From: Paulownia fortunei
Taxonomy: Eukaryota; Streptophyta; Magnoliopsida; Lamiales; Paulowniaceae
DNA: 64,000 nt
Assembly (NCBI GenBank): GCA_019321725.1
Contig: CM033120.1
Location: forward strand, 9,181,694-9,245,693
Direction: 5' to 3'
In this document: positions 1 through 10,680 of the stretch, one piece after another
How the letters are laid out: every line of letters starts with the position of its first letter
Position numbering within the stretch: position 1 is the first letter of the stretch
The notes under the pieces: model-generated
Told to the model about the DNA's origin: nothing
The model's database searches: none
Seen by the model: only the letters and a program-made list of their open reading frames with translations
Made by a program: the position numbers and the translations under genes

Positions 1-310
1 TCTGTATGTATATATATATATATGGCGATATACATACATATATGTCTATATGCATATATAGACACACATGCACATGTTTGTGCAACTCTCTCTCTCTAAA
101 TACAGATATATATACACATACATATATACATATATTTACACATATATAAATATGCATATAAATAAGTGTGTATACACACGTGTCTATATATCTATATAGA
201 TACATATATGTACACACATATATAGGCACATGTCCTATATAAATACACATATAATATATATATATATGTTACATCTGTTTCTATCTACATATATATACAT
301 ATCTATAGAG
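1..310. repeat. AT/TG-rich microsatellite DNA
   Basis: Nearly the whole stretch is built of TATA, CATA and CACA steps (ATATAT, ACATATAT, TGTGTG), with a short CTCTCTCT run near 90. It is compound dinucleotide repeat. I see no gene in it or in the AT-rich DNA up to about 1060. Confidence 0.8.
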
Positions 311-1119
311 CACAAATTAATAAATAATAGGTATTAGGCTATAAATATACTTCACATAAATCTCAATATTTTATACTACTAGTTTTTACTTATACGCGTA
401 TAAATGCATATATAAAGAAATATATTCAAAAAATATAGATACCAATAATAATTTGATATGTACTGGATGTAGTTTAAAACATGTTAACGAGTATTAGAAT
501 AATCTTTCAAATATATCTAGTATTAAATACACTCACTGGATGTTTGCATTCACAGCCATAAATATAAATTTATAGTCTTGTCGTTTTTGTTTTTTTATTG
601 CAAAATTAAGATAAAACAATAAAAGAAACTAGCTTTATTTCTTGGTTGTTAATTGCAGTTATCTTATTCGTGAGGAATTAGTTTACTTTCCTTAAATGAA
701 CAAGACTTTTACCAATAATAAAAATAAAATCTTAGGTAATCAAATTTCTTATCAAAGGATTAATCTCAACAAAGAAGTAGAGGTTGAATCCTAGGTCCGA
801 ACAACGTTAAATGACGAAAGAGATGATGAACCCATGTAACTGCCCATCTCAGCCTCTGTTTTGGTAGCTTACTTTTCTTTCCTATTGAATCTTCCTTTAC
901 GAGCTTCATCTACTACTCATGCATTCCATCAATGGAAACAGAAAGCTATGTCCTTGGACGAATTATCATAGACGAACAAAAATTGCATATTCACACACTC
1001 AAAGAAATATAATTTTTTTTTTTATTGCAGACGAAAAGAGAAAAAAGAGAATTAGCATATCAATGAAATCTCAAATCACAAAATGAAATAACAAGGTAAT
1101 GGAGAAGGCAAGAGCTTAC

Positions 1120-1248
1120 ACAATTGAAAACACCTTCAAGGGAGACGAGTCCAGTCATAAGACTGCCGCCGGAAGCGCCACCACCAACCGCCACTGTTTT
1201 CAAAACGCGATCGCCGTTTCTGCCGCCGTCGACAACTGCTTTTGCCAT
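1120..1248 (-). CDS. candidate first exon of an unrecognised gene
   Basis: Read on the minus strand, an ATG at 1248 opens a 43-codon stretch beginning MAKAVVDGGRNGDRVLK and running into VAVGGGASGGSLMTG. It ends exactly at a plant-type donor, GTAAGC (1119-1114), after a Cys codon. The exon is clearly richer in GC than the DNA on both sides and has several CGCCG steps, which favours real coding sequence or a CpG-rich gene start. Without splicing, the frame runs on about 20 codons past the donor to a stop near 1060. I found no convincing second exon at lower coordinates. The product is not recognised: the peptide is Gly- and Val-rich with no domain I can name. It could also be a pseudogene fragment. 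Confidence 0.35.
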
Positions 1249-1399
1249 CACTATTTTATAATTGGCGATGCTGGGAGAAGCGGAATAGGGTGTGTCTGAT
1301 TGCAGGTGCTGTGAGTTTAAGGTATAATCTGAATGAATTTTCCTACTGTTCAGCCAATGCTTATGTAGCTGAAGCATTGACATAGGTGAATTACAAAAT

Positions 1400-2401
1400 T
1401 GGTAAGCTTTTAGTCTAATTATAAAAAAAAAATCATTTATTTTTTAAAATTATAAATATTTTTTTAAAATATTATAAATATTTTTTTGAAATTTTTTGTA
1501 CTTTATAATATTTTTTTAATAAGTATAATTTGTTAAATAAAAATAAATATCAAGAGAGTATTTGTAATTTATAAAACTTAAATAATTTTTTTTGTAAATA
1601 ATCAAATATTAAAATATAATTTTTATAATTCATTAGGAAAAACTATATTAGGCCCACTAGCCACCATTTTGGCATAATGTTTGGGATTAAGGGTAACTTT
1701 GGCCAAGTTTTTGGAAAATTAATTCATAAATAATAGATTTCAGTAAAATTAATTTTGCATTAATTGATTTTAGTAGAAGTTAACTTTGAAAAGAATTGAT
1801 GAAATTGCAATTAGCCTCAAGCTCTATTTTATGCCCTTTGCAAAATGTTAATTATTGTGTTCCAAAAGTGATTACAAACACTTTATAAAAAAATCATAGA
1901 TTAAAAAAAAATTAATGTAAGTTGTCAAATACTTTTACAAATCAAAAATCTAAACATAATTTAGAAATCTCAACCATTTCCTTTGAAAAAGAAAAAGAAA
2001 GAAATAATCATTTTTATGAGGATTAACTTTGCCGAAACAGGATAGTAACAATATAATTTTAAAAAAAAAAATACACAGGACTATATTGTAAGTGGTTTAA
2101 TTTTGTATTTATAAAATATGACACTAAAATTGGACGGATCTACCACATGTGGCTGTTCAAATTCCAAGACTTGACTCATGTAGCAAATCTTAGGTTCTAA
2201 AACTAATAAGATATTAGGTTAGGTTCCAAAACTATAAGGTATTAGGTTTGAGTTTTACCAATTTATAAACTTTTATTCATTTTTATATTAGTTGTTAGTT
2301 GATTATAAAATATTATTAATATTTTATTTATTTTTGCTATAATTGTTGGTGATTGATATTTGTTATTGTAAGCAATTTTAATTCGCATATACACAATTAA
2401 T
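1400..2401. other. AT-rich intergenic DNA, no gene seen
   Basis: There are homopolymer A and T runs and many stops in all frames. A short phrase, 'ttaggttcyaaaactaataag/ataag', is repeated imperfectly at about 2190 and 2222. Nothing else stands out. Confidence 0.5.
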
Positions 2402-2765
2402 ATGTGTGAATCAATATTATCTTAACAGCGAAAAATTATTGATTCATACTTAATGAATAGATCGCCTAAAAGCCTCCCAAATAAATGAAACCACAAACTG
2501 TCAAGGGCCTTCTCACTCCCGTGAACACAATCTAATTCATACACTTTAAACCCTCAGAGACTTCTAAATTTTGGTAATACTCCTAAGAGAGGAGCATATA
2601 GAGAAAATATGGAGGAGAGAGAGAATGTATTTTGTTAGTTGAGAGTACGTCTCATTGTAATATCTTATAGTTTGCGGAAAGATAACAAAAAGATATATCT
2701 CTATCCCTATCACATAATCCAATTAGAAAGGTTCTTTTTATCACAGTAGGATTTCTAGTTATCAC
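2402..2765. repeat. probable Copia 3' LTR (left direct repeat)
   Basis: This segment matches 5824-6236 in the same orientation, with substitutions and small indels. Shared blocks include 'tttaaaccctc.gagactt', 'gagaaaatatggaggag' and 'atatctctatccctatcaca'. The two copies flank a minus-strand Copia gag-pol remnant, so they are best read as its LTRs. Read on the minus strand, a TATA-like 'CTCTATATGC' lies inside. Near the minus-strand 3' end is an inverted pair, TGAATCAAT...ATTGATTCA. The boundaries are approximate, and no target duplication could be fixed. Confidence 0.55.
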
Positions 2766-4700
2766 AAATATGGATGCTACCGACCCCCAAGGGCGCAAGC
2801 CTTTTAAATTAGATTTTCTATCATGTCATAACTCATAAGGTGCCAATGAACTGATTTATAAGACACACGATTCAAAATATGGGTAATAGTCAAAATTGCA
2901 TCTCCCCAAAGTGATATTAGAAGATTTTCTTGCGCCATCATTGATCGGCCATATCCAAAAGTATGCGATTCTTTCTCTTTGCAACCCCAGTTTATTGCGG
3001 AGTGGTGAAATCATTAATTCCCTTATTATCCCATTCTCCTCACATATTTATCTGAACATATTAGACAAATATTCTCGCTCTCTGTCATTACATAGAACTT
3101 TGAGGTTATTTTCTCTTTGGTTCTCAGTTTCTATCAAGAATCTCTTAAAATAATCTAGCACTTCTGACCGGTGTGACAAGAGATATATTGACCCATAGCA
3201 TGAATAATCATCAATAAAAGTGAGAAAATATGATGCACCATATCGTGCCCTTAAATTCATAGGCCCACATATATCCGACTGGACTAACTCTAAAAGATGA
3301 GTAGCCCTTTTGGCCTTTTCAAAAGGCTTTCGACAGGCTTTTTCCAACCAGACATAGTTCACACATAGGAAGGTTGACTTTAGCGAAGTGGCCAAAAAGT
3401 TCTTCTCGAGCTAACCTAGTCATCATTTCTTATCCTACATGCCCTAATCTTGCATGCCCATTTAATAGAATCAGAAATAACATCAACAGTAGAAGAAACA
3501 TAAGAAATACAATCATTGGATAATTTTGATATGAAAAATCCTTTATTCATAAATCCTAAGTCATAAAGGTCTTTACCAAGGAAAATACACAAACTAGTTC
3601 GTTCAAATAGGAAAGAAAAACCATGTTCAGAAAAGTGTTGTAACTGAAAGTAAATTACATCAAATGTTAAATGTATATTGCACATCACTGAGGAATAGCT
3701 CGCACCCAGTGCCGCACTTGAGTTAGTATGATCCAACTCTAAGGAACTGTTTGCTCCATCCTCAAAGCAATGTAGTGGTTGCATATTGGCACACGGTTCT
3801 ACGAATCTCGCTCAATCCCTTGTTGCATGTTTTGTTGCCCCTATGTCTACAATCCAACCAAGGAAAGAATTAGCAATAAAACATAAGAGCAAACAAAAGA
3901 ACTAGTGGGTCTTACCTTCTTTGGCTCAATGCAATCACGAGCAAAGTAACCCAACTTGTCACAATTAAAGTACTTATCTTTCTCCTTTCCACCCCTCTTA
4001 CCTCAGTGATGCTTCATAGCCTTATTACCTTATGGGGCAAGTTTTGGCTTTGACCACTACTTTGTCTAGCATTATTTTGCTTGTTCCAATGTTTTGCATT
4101 TGTTGGTCTTACATTATCCAGCATATACGACGAGAGCAGTTGCTTATGCTTGCTCCGACTCTTAATGGTCAGCCTCAAGCTTGAGATAACTAGTGACACT
4201 TTTAAGTTTGCTCATTATGTGTAAGCACAAGCTTAAAGTCTACTTAGGAGCGATCTTAGGACTGTCAAAACTTCTTGTTCACCAGTGAGCTCACATCCAG
4301 CATTTTGAAGCCCTTGAATCATATCCTTCATCACATCAAGATTTTGGGTCATAGAGGGCTATGAATCAAGTATGTATTGATCGAATGTAAGGGTAAGTGC
4401 CCTTAGTCTAGTAGCCAAAGTGCTACCTTATGTGACCTTCAATACATCTCAAATCTCCTTAGCTATAGGATTTCCAATTCACAGATCATATTGTCTTGCA
4501 TGCAACTCAACATAGTAAAAATATGCACTTTTATCTTAATCCTTCCACTTATTGTATGCAGTCATATCGCGAAGATATTGGGCAATTGGTCCATTTTTTG
4601 GCTCAGTTGGTATAGGCATAGTGGTAGTGAAATGATCAATGATCTTTTCTTTATAAAATAAAAATTGAATTTCTCTAAGAGTTCTAGCCATCTAGTTTGC
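2766..4700 (-). pseudogene. decayed Ty1/Copia gag-pol remnant (gag, zinc knuckle, pre-integrase, integrase)
   Basis: Read from high to low coordinates, the order is as follows. About 4690-4200: a gag-like stretch with pieces such as 'GPIAQYLRDMTAYNKWKD' and 'DVMKDMIQGLQNAGCELTGE'. About 3995-3915: a CCHC knuckle. 3784-3420: a pre-integrase region with 'FSEHGFSFLFERTS' and, after a frameshift, a WHARLGHVG motif. 3395-2766: integrase with 'LELVQSDICGPMNLRARYGA' and 'YFLTFIDDYS', then in shifted frames 'RSMMAQENLLISLWGDAILT' and 'LRPWGSV'. The reverse transcriptase and RNase H that should follow integrase in Copia are missing: integrase runs directly into the left repeat, so the 3' half of pol is deleted. 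Stops and frameshifts are frequent. The lineage within Copia is not assigned. Confidence 0.88.
3915..3995 (-). other. mutated Copia gag zinc knuckle
   Basis: The translation reads YFNCDKLGYFARDC. The usual plant Copia knuckle has Cys at the first position and His before the F/A-R-D-C part. Here Cys1 is Tyr and His is Tyr. Both changes fit single transitions (TGT to TAT, CAT or CAC to TAT or TAC). It lies between the gag remnant and the protease/pre-integrase region, as expected. Confidence 0.7.
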
Positions 4701-5823
4701 TATGTGGCACTAATGCCACAGAGGTCAGAAAAAGCTACTTGAGCATCTATTACAGTATATTATGTGTAATATTTTAAGTACTGATTGGTCTACAATTTTA
4801 TCTGGACAGAAGTTTGTTTTTATTATTTTCTTTAATTCAATGACAACAAAAATTTCACCATAAAGGCTAGTAATCATCTTCCATCAAATTAAAGATTACG
4901 ATAAAAAAAATACATGATCCATAAATAAAATCAATAATATCCATAAATATATGCATATATCATATATGAATAATAAACTTGGGTTGATATTTGATGCGTT
5001 ATGTCAAGATAATTATTGCTCTATGGTGGTAATTAACGTAATATATCCATGAAAAATACACGGCCTCCAAAAAATGGCCCCATAAATACATGTCTTTAAA
5101 AAAATGAGATTATATTTTTCAACACCTACTAAATCATTCTAAAATTGTGATATCGCATTACCACCATCTTCATTAATTATCTCTCAGATAAGTAAATATA
5201 AAAAAAAATCACATAACATACATGAGGACCCCAAATGTCAACTCGCATTCTATATACATTCACAAATATTCACATTGCATAAAATTACATAATCACAAAA
5301 AAAAAATATAACTAAAAAAGCATGTAACTTTGTAAGCCTGTGACATTATACCAATTTCTATCCAATCACAAAAGAAGAAAAAAATAATTCTAAGCTTTAA
5401 AAATAAATTAAATTTTTTTAAATAGACTAGAAAAAATAAAATTAAAATTATGCCCGTTTGGTAAAAAATTCAAATTTCTTTTTTTTTTTTTTAATATAGG
5501 CTGCCAAACAGCTCCTTAAGGGTAGAGGGGACTTGCGATGCCAGTTAGCGCATGCCCATTGGGCGTCACGCTCAAGTGAAGTCCACACATGTAGGTTCAC
5601 ATGTGCAATTGCATCATGCGCTCATACCTTTTTTTTAAATCCTAGTCAATGCCTCAAATTCCATATGTAACTGTCATCTCCAGCGTGCTTTTCCAGTGGA
5701 TATAATTTTTTTTGGCGATATTTTTTAAAGAATACATATCTTTCTCAATTTTAACCCATTTTTGATATATAATATACCAATTTATTCATTTTTTCTAATT
5801 TCAATTGTATATAGAAAATTAAT
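4701..5823. other. Copia leader or unassigned DNA, no ORF
   Basis: This DNA lies between the gag remnant and the right repeat and has no usable ORF. On the minus strand, 'TTGGTATAATGTCACAGGC' (about 5356-5338) weakly resembles the tRNA-Met primer site TGGTATCAGAGC, but it does not abut the repeat, so I do not call it a primer site. From 5500 to 5700 the DNA is GC-richer (gcatgcccattgggcgtcacg) and unlike its surroundings. Confidence 0.35.
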
Positions 5824-6236
5824 ATATGTGAATCAATATTACCTTAACAATGGAAAATTATTGATTCACACTTAATAAACAACTCAACTACAAGCCTCCT
5901 AAATGAATGAAACCATGAAGGGTATTACGTCAAGGTCCTTCTCGCTCCAGAGAACACTATTAAAGCATCTACCAATCTATTCTACGCACTTTAAACCCTC
6001 GGAGACTTCAAAGTTTTGGTGATACTGCAAGAGAGAAATGTAAAGAGAAAATATGGAGGAGGGATAATGTATTCTGTTATTTGAGAGTACATCTCATTGT
6101 GATATATTATAGTCTGCGGGAGAGATAACAAAAAATATATCTCTATCCCTATCACACTTGAGTCCAATTATGAGAGGTTCCAGATAACTATCTTCCTTAT
6201 CACAATAGAATTATAAGTTATCTTAAATATGAAACA
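5824..6236. repeat. probable Copia 5' LTR (right direct repeat)
   Basis: This is the counterpart of 2402-2765 in the same orientation and about 50 bp longer because of small indels. On the minus strand it would begin TGTTTCATATTTAAG, starting with the TG expected of an LTR. By eye, divergence from the left copy is roughly a fifth, which suggests an old insertion. Confidence 0.5.
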
Positions 6237-7370
6237 ATTCAAAAATACACCAATAGTTATATAAAGATGATATAATCGATTTACTTAAAAAAAATATATT
6301 ACATATTTTGCATCTTATATCTATGTTGTTAAGATGAAGTTGCTTTAGCCTGTGTTGAATTATCTAAATCTGTTCCTTTTTAAATATGTTAAGAGTTGGC
6401 ATACTTGATTCAAGGCTATAATTTCATTAGTTTTATACTAACTTTATTTCTTGTTTATAAACACTACCAAATATAGTTAGTTGCTCGAACATTTTTATTC
6501 TTGATTCCTTCAGATGATATGCTTGTTTATTATTCTCTGTCACACCTTGGTAGCCTCAATTTTTCATAATTTCATGATTCATTTTCATTGATTTGACTAA
6601 TGTGACGAGGTACTTATTTGATTAATCTGACCCTCTCCATTAGCTAAAATCACAAATACATAAACGTCTATAATTTTTTTACAGATTTCGACCCACCTCA
6701 AGGAATTGGGATTGACCTGACATCAGGACTATCTGTCGATTTAGACAGTTGACTGAATCACAGGATTGAGACACCTGTATGTGGTGGTGTTTGGACAGCG
6801 TGGACCATTCATTATAAATACTTTATTACTTAGCAGTCATAACGTAACTGAACTTTTCTTTGTTGTTCAATTTTAATGATTTGACGACCTAAACTAACTT
6901 AAGCATCATAGGATTCTAACTTGTTTTGTGTGTTCTAGGTCTTTTGAACTCAATGTACTCGAGATCGATTTCTTCCCAACCCGAACTCAGTATTCTAACT
7001 TCCTAAATCAGTTTTCAATTCTTGTAATTTAGACAGTGTGCAGCATGCTTCATTTAGCATGCTCCAAATGACTGATTTTGCTGCATCTTATAACAATAAT
7101 GGGCAATTTTCTTGTCACGCTCTTAGCAAATAGCTATTGAGAATTTCAAAGTAGTGAGCTAGTAACATGAAGAACTATCTATGAATACTTAACGTGAAGC
7201 AGTACTTTATATATATGGATTGCGATTGGCTAGGTTCATTTGTAGTATTTCCTCATAAAGAGATAAAGAGGTTGCTGAATAATATTTTAGGAGTATTCTT
7301 AACGAAACTCCTAAAACATCTTAGATGATTGCACTAATATAAATGCTATTTCTTCTTCATTTGGTTGTAG
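6237..7370. other. AT-rich DNA, one weak exon candidate
   Basis: Mostly non-coding. At 6685, after a good acceptor (TTTTTTTACAG), a short open stretch reads FDPPQGIGIDLTSGLSVDLDS before a stop near 6752. No donor is obvious. It might belong to the same gene as the exon candidates at 7371 and 8501, but this is a guess. Confidence 0.25.
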
Positions 7371-7577
7371 GTGAAGTCTCTGAAATCTCTGGCACCATTG
7401 ATGCCATGGTTGCAAATGAGAGAAAATTGGTTGACATACAAACTGTAGTTCAATTTTCTTCTTCGGCATATGCTTTGCCAAAGATTTATGGATGTAGATC
7501 CAGTGATGAGAGACTTATTATGAAGTACAAAATGATTCTAAAACCAGTAAATAGAGTAATTCTAATTACACCTGAAG
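7371..7577 (+). CDS. candidate internal exon of an unrecognised gene
   Basis: A strong acceptor (TTTGGTTGTAG, ending at 7370) is followed by open sequence reading GEVSEISGTIDAMVANERK, then QTVVQFSSSAYALPKIYGC and YKMILKPVNRVILITPEG. A possible donor (GAAG|GTAGCT) lies at 7578; without splicing the frame stays open to a stop at 7631-7633. Codon use and amino-acid make-up look like a real protein, unlike the low-complexity frames nearby. I do not recognise the family. It sits just left of the tandem triplication that carries another exon candidate (8501-8669), so the two may be parts of one gene whose 3' side was duplicated. The upstream exon and the gene start were not found. Confidence 0.4.
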
Positions 7578-7616
7578 GTAGCTCTATTATCAAGAAGTTT
7601 AGCCATCCTTGCTTGA

Positions 7617-9134
7617 ATATCAAAGAGTTTTGAAAAAAAAAAAACAAGATGATAACCTCAAGTCCATACACTTCTCTTATATAATTGTCTCTAACACTTG
7701 CTATATAAATTATTCGAGAAGGGACCTTCAAACCTAGGAAAGACATAATTGTCTCTAACACTTGAAATTAGTATTAGTTTAAATCAAGTATATCGACAAG
7801 AATTAACAGCTTTGGCAATTAATGTAACGACGCTATTGTCAATTTGATTTCTTACTAATTGCCAACTGAATTCCTAGCATATTTGGATTACCATAGAGTG
7901 AATGTTTTAAATATTTACTCAATTAAATTTATATGTCGTGCAATGATTATAGATTTGTCCTGTATTTTATAACTCTATTTTTTGCAAATGAATCATTAGT
8001 GGTAGAAGAATATTTATTTAAATATGACAAGGGTTTTTAAAACAAATCATTGGAATTAAAATTTAAAATACAATAATAATAAGAATCAAGTTAAACAGTT
8101 AAATATATTTTTCTTTTTATTATATTATTAAAAAATTTTATTGTGGTTATATTCTTTTACGTTCAACACACATATTTTACTAGTTTGCAAAAAAAGTGTG
8201 TATCTTTTCATACATTCCTATTTTGGTCAATGGAATTCATAACTTAAGTTGAGTACTAACTGTATGAGCGATGTTATTATAGTGGGTGATGTATTATAAC
8301 TAACTTCTATTCTACACTATGTTCTAGCATGTGCAACGCATGTGTTACTTCTTAATTTATGTGTGTGTGTATATATATGTGTGTGTATATATATATGTGT
8401 GTGTGTGGGAAAATATACATTTTTTCACAATTGTAATTTCATAATTTAGGGTATACCTTTATATAATTGATATAAGATGCCATTATTTGTTGCTTTCTAG
8501 TTTATCATAACAAAAACTGCACGTGATGAAATTGATGCTTTTATTTGTCCTCGTAAGAAGAAAATTAAACTAGTAACTACCTATAGAATAAAGTTTTTTG
8601 AGGCTATGACAATAGTTCAGAATTTCAAAAGATCTTGTAGCCATTCAAATGAAGGCCACAGAAAATCAAGTATGTCGCTTTCATGCACATCATTCCTTGA
8701 CACACATTTTGAATGTAAATTCTTACATATACACACACAATTATATATATATATATATAAGTCTAATATATACACACACAAACATATGTATATAGACAAA
8801 TATGTCTATATATATGTGTGTAGGAATATATAGACATAGACATACATATATAAATATTCGATGTGTCTATCTACTTCAAACTTTTATATTTTAATATGAC
8901 ATGAAAAAATGATGAATTCAAAATCAAGAAACTTTATGTATCTCTTACATTCTAACAAGATGAATTGAAATGAGAAATTTTGATTTTTTCAATATATCAA
9001 AAGTAAAATTGAGATTTAGTTTATCATGAAGATATGAAGCATTTCAGGTTAAAAAAAGGAACAAAAAATTGGAAGACGAATGACACAGATCTAAAGAAAT
9101 TGACAGCAAACCAGAAAAAATTGATATCAAAGGG
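7617..9134. repeat. tandem segmental repeat, copy A (about 1.5 kb)
   Basis: This is the first of three head-to-tail copies. Diagnostic shared blocks are 'gataacctcaag.ccatac.cttctc' (7648), 'attcgagaagg.a.cttcaaa' (7712), 'cataatttagggtatacctt' (8441) and 'ggctatgacaatagttcaga' (8602). The copy contains a TG/TA microsatellite near 8345-8405, a second near 8735-8830, and the exon candidate at 8501-8669. Copies differ by many substitutions and indels, so the duplication is old. Confidence 0.8.
8501..8669 (+). CDS. candidate exon inside tandem repeat copy A
   Basis: An acceptor (TTGCTTTCTAG, ending at 8500) and a strong donor (A|GTATGT at 8670) bound 169 bp that are open throughout. They encode FIITKTARDEIDAFICPRKK, then KLVTTYRIKFFEAMTIVQNF, then KRSCSHSNEGHRKS. 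The matching stretches in copies B (ending near 10199) and C (ending near 11677) keep part of this peptide (FFEAKIVVQNVKRSCSH in B) but carry stops and frameshifts. That is the pattern expected of one original exon and two decayed copies. The family is not recognised. Linkage to the exon at 7371-7577 is likely but unproven. Confidence 0.4.
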
Positions 9135-9830
9135 TTTTGAAAAATAAGAACAAGTTGATAACCTCAAGCCATACGCTTCTCTTATATGAATGTCTCTGAC
9201 TCTAGCTATATAATAATTCGAGAAGAGATCTTCAAATCTAGGAAAGATGACATGAATTTAGTATTAGTTTTAATCAAATTTATTAATATATATAAATAAG
9301 TATTTAATGTAATGGCTATTGTCAATTGGATTTCTTAGTAGTTGCCAACTAACTCTTAGCATACATTGAATACCATAAAGTGAATATTTTAAATATTTAC
9401 TCAATTAGATTTATATGTTGTGCAACGTTTATGAGGTCCTATATTTTATAACCCCTACTTTTGCAAATAAATCGTTAATGGTAGAAGAATATGTATTTAA
9501 ATTTGACAATAGATTTTTTAAAATAAATGGTTGGAATTGAAATTCAAACTATCATAACAATAAGAATCAAGTGAAAATGTAAAATATATTTTCTTTATAT
9601 CATACCATTAAAATTTTCTATTGTGCTTATAGTCTTTTACATGTAACATAGGTATTTTACTATTTTGATAAAAATTGTGTCTCTTTTCATACATTCCAAT
9701 CATGTTTAATAGAATTCTTAATTAAAATTGAGTAATAACTGAATGAGCCATGTTATTATTGTGGATGTTGTATTATAACTAACTTCTATTCTACACTATG
9801 TCCTAGCACGTGCAATGCATGTGCTACTTC

Positions 9831-9832
<2 letters not shown>

Positions 9833-9866
<34 letters not shown>
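9833..9866. repeat. (TA)n microsatellite
   Basis: About 17 uninterrupted TA units inside repeat copy B. The equivalent position in copy A (8365-8400) is a TG/TA mixture. Confidence 0.9.
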
Positions 9867-9874
<8 letters not shown>

Positions 9875-10264
9875 TAAACGTCTAGGGGTCTGTCTAACCC
9901 CAACCTAGACACAAGCGGATTTTGCAAAAAAAAAAAAAAACATATATATATTTTTGTATGTATGTGTGTGTGTATGAATATTTTTTTTCACAATTATAAT
10001 TTCCTTAATCCAAGGTATACCTTATAAAGTTGATATAAGATGCACATATGAAATTGATGCTTTTAGTTATGCTTTGTGCATACGAACAAAATTTAACTAG
10101 TAAATAACTATAAAATAAATTTTTTTGAGGCTAAGATAGTAGTTCAGAATGTCAAAAGATCTTGTAGCCATTATCAAATGAATGCTACAGAAAATGAAGT
10201 ATGTCACTTCCATGCACATTAACCTTGACGCACATATTGTACATAAATGCTTACATGTACACAT

Positions 10265-10268
<4 letters not shown>

Positions 10269-10305
<37 letters not shown>
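10269..10305. repeat. (AT)n microsatellite
   Basis: About 18 AT units in the second microsatellite block of repeat copy B. It generates long Tyr/Ile open frames on both strands that are not genes. Confidence 0.9.
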
Positions 10306-10306
<1 letters not shown>

Positions 10307-10680
10307 GTAAGTCTAATATATGTAGACACTAACGTATTTATACATAGACAAATGTGTCTATATATATGTGTATATGTATATAGATACAAAAACACATATA
10401 AATATTCTATGCATCTATGTACTTCAAACCTTAACCATTTAGCATGACATGAACAAAAAATGAATTCAAACAAAAAACTTTAGGTATCTCTTACATTCAA
10501 ACAACACATTGGAATGAAAAGATTATGATTTCTTCGATGTATTAAAAGTAAAATTGAGATTTAATTTATTAAAAAGATATGAAATATTTTAGGCTAGAAA
10601 AGAAACCAAAATATTAACAAACTCGAAGGACACATATTTAAAGGAATTGACAACAAACCAAAAAAAATCATTATTAGTTG

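Larger units (their letters stand above)
9135..10680. repeat. tandem segmental repeat, copy B
   Basis: The second copy begins after 'tatcaaagggttttg' and carries all the blocks listed for copy A (for example 'gataacctcaagccatacgc' at 9157). Its microsatellite is expanded: (TA)n at 9833-9866 and 10269-10305. It also has an extra 45-bp GC-richer insert near 9878-9925 and lacks about 45 bp around the splice acceptor present in copies A and C. The exon copy here has in-frame stops. Confidence 0.8.

Noticed and set aside
5338..5356. TTGGTATAATGTCACAGGC as a Copia tRNA-Met primer site
   Set aside because: It matches only the first six bases or so well and does not abut the right repeat, so it cannot be placed in the element structure.
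10219..10473. Overlapping open frames on both strands rich in Tyr, Ile, Val and Thr
   Set aside because: They are produced by the (AT)n and CATA repeats in repeat copy B; neither frame looks like a protein.
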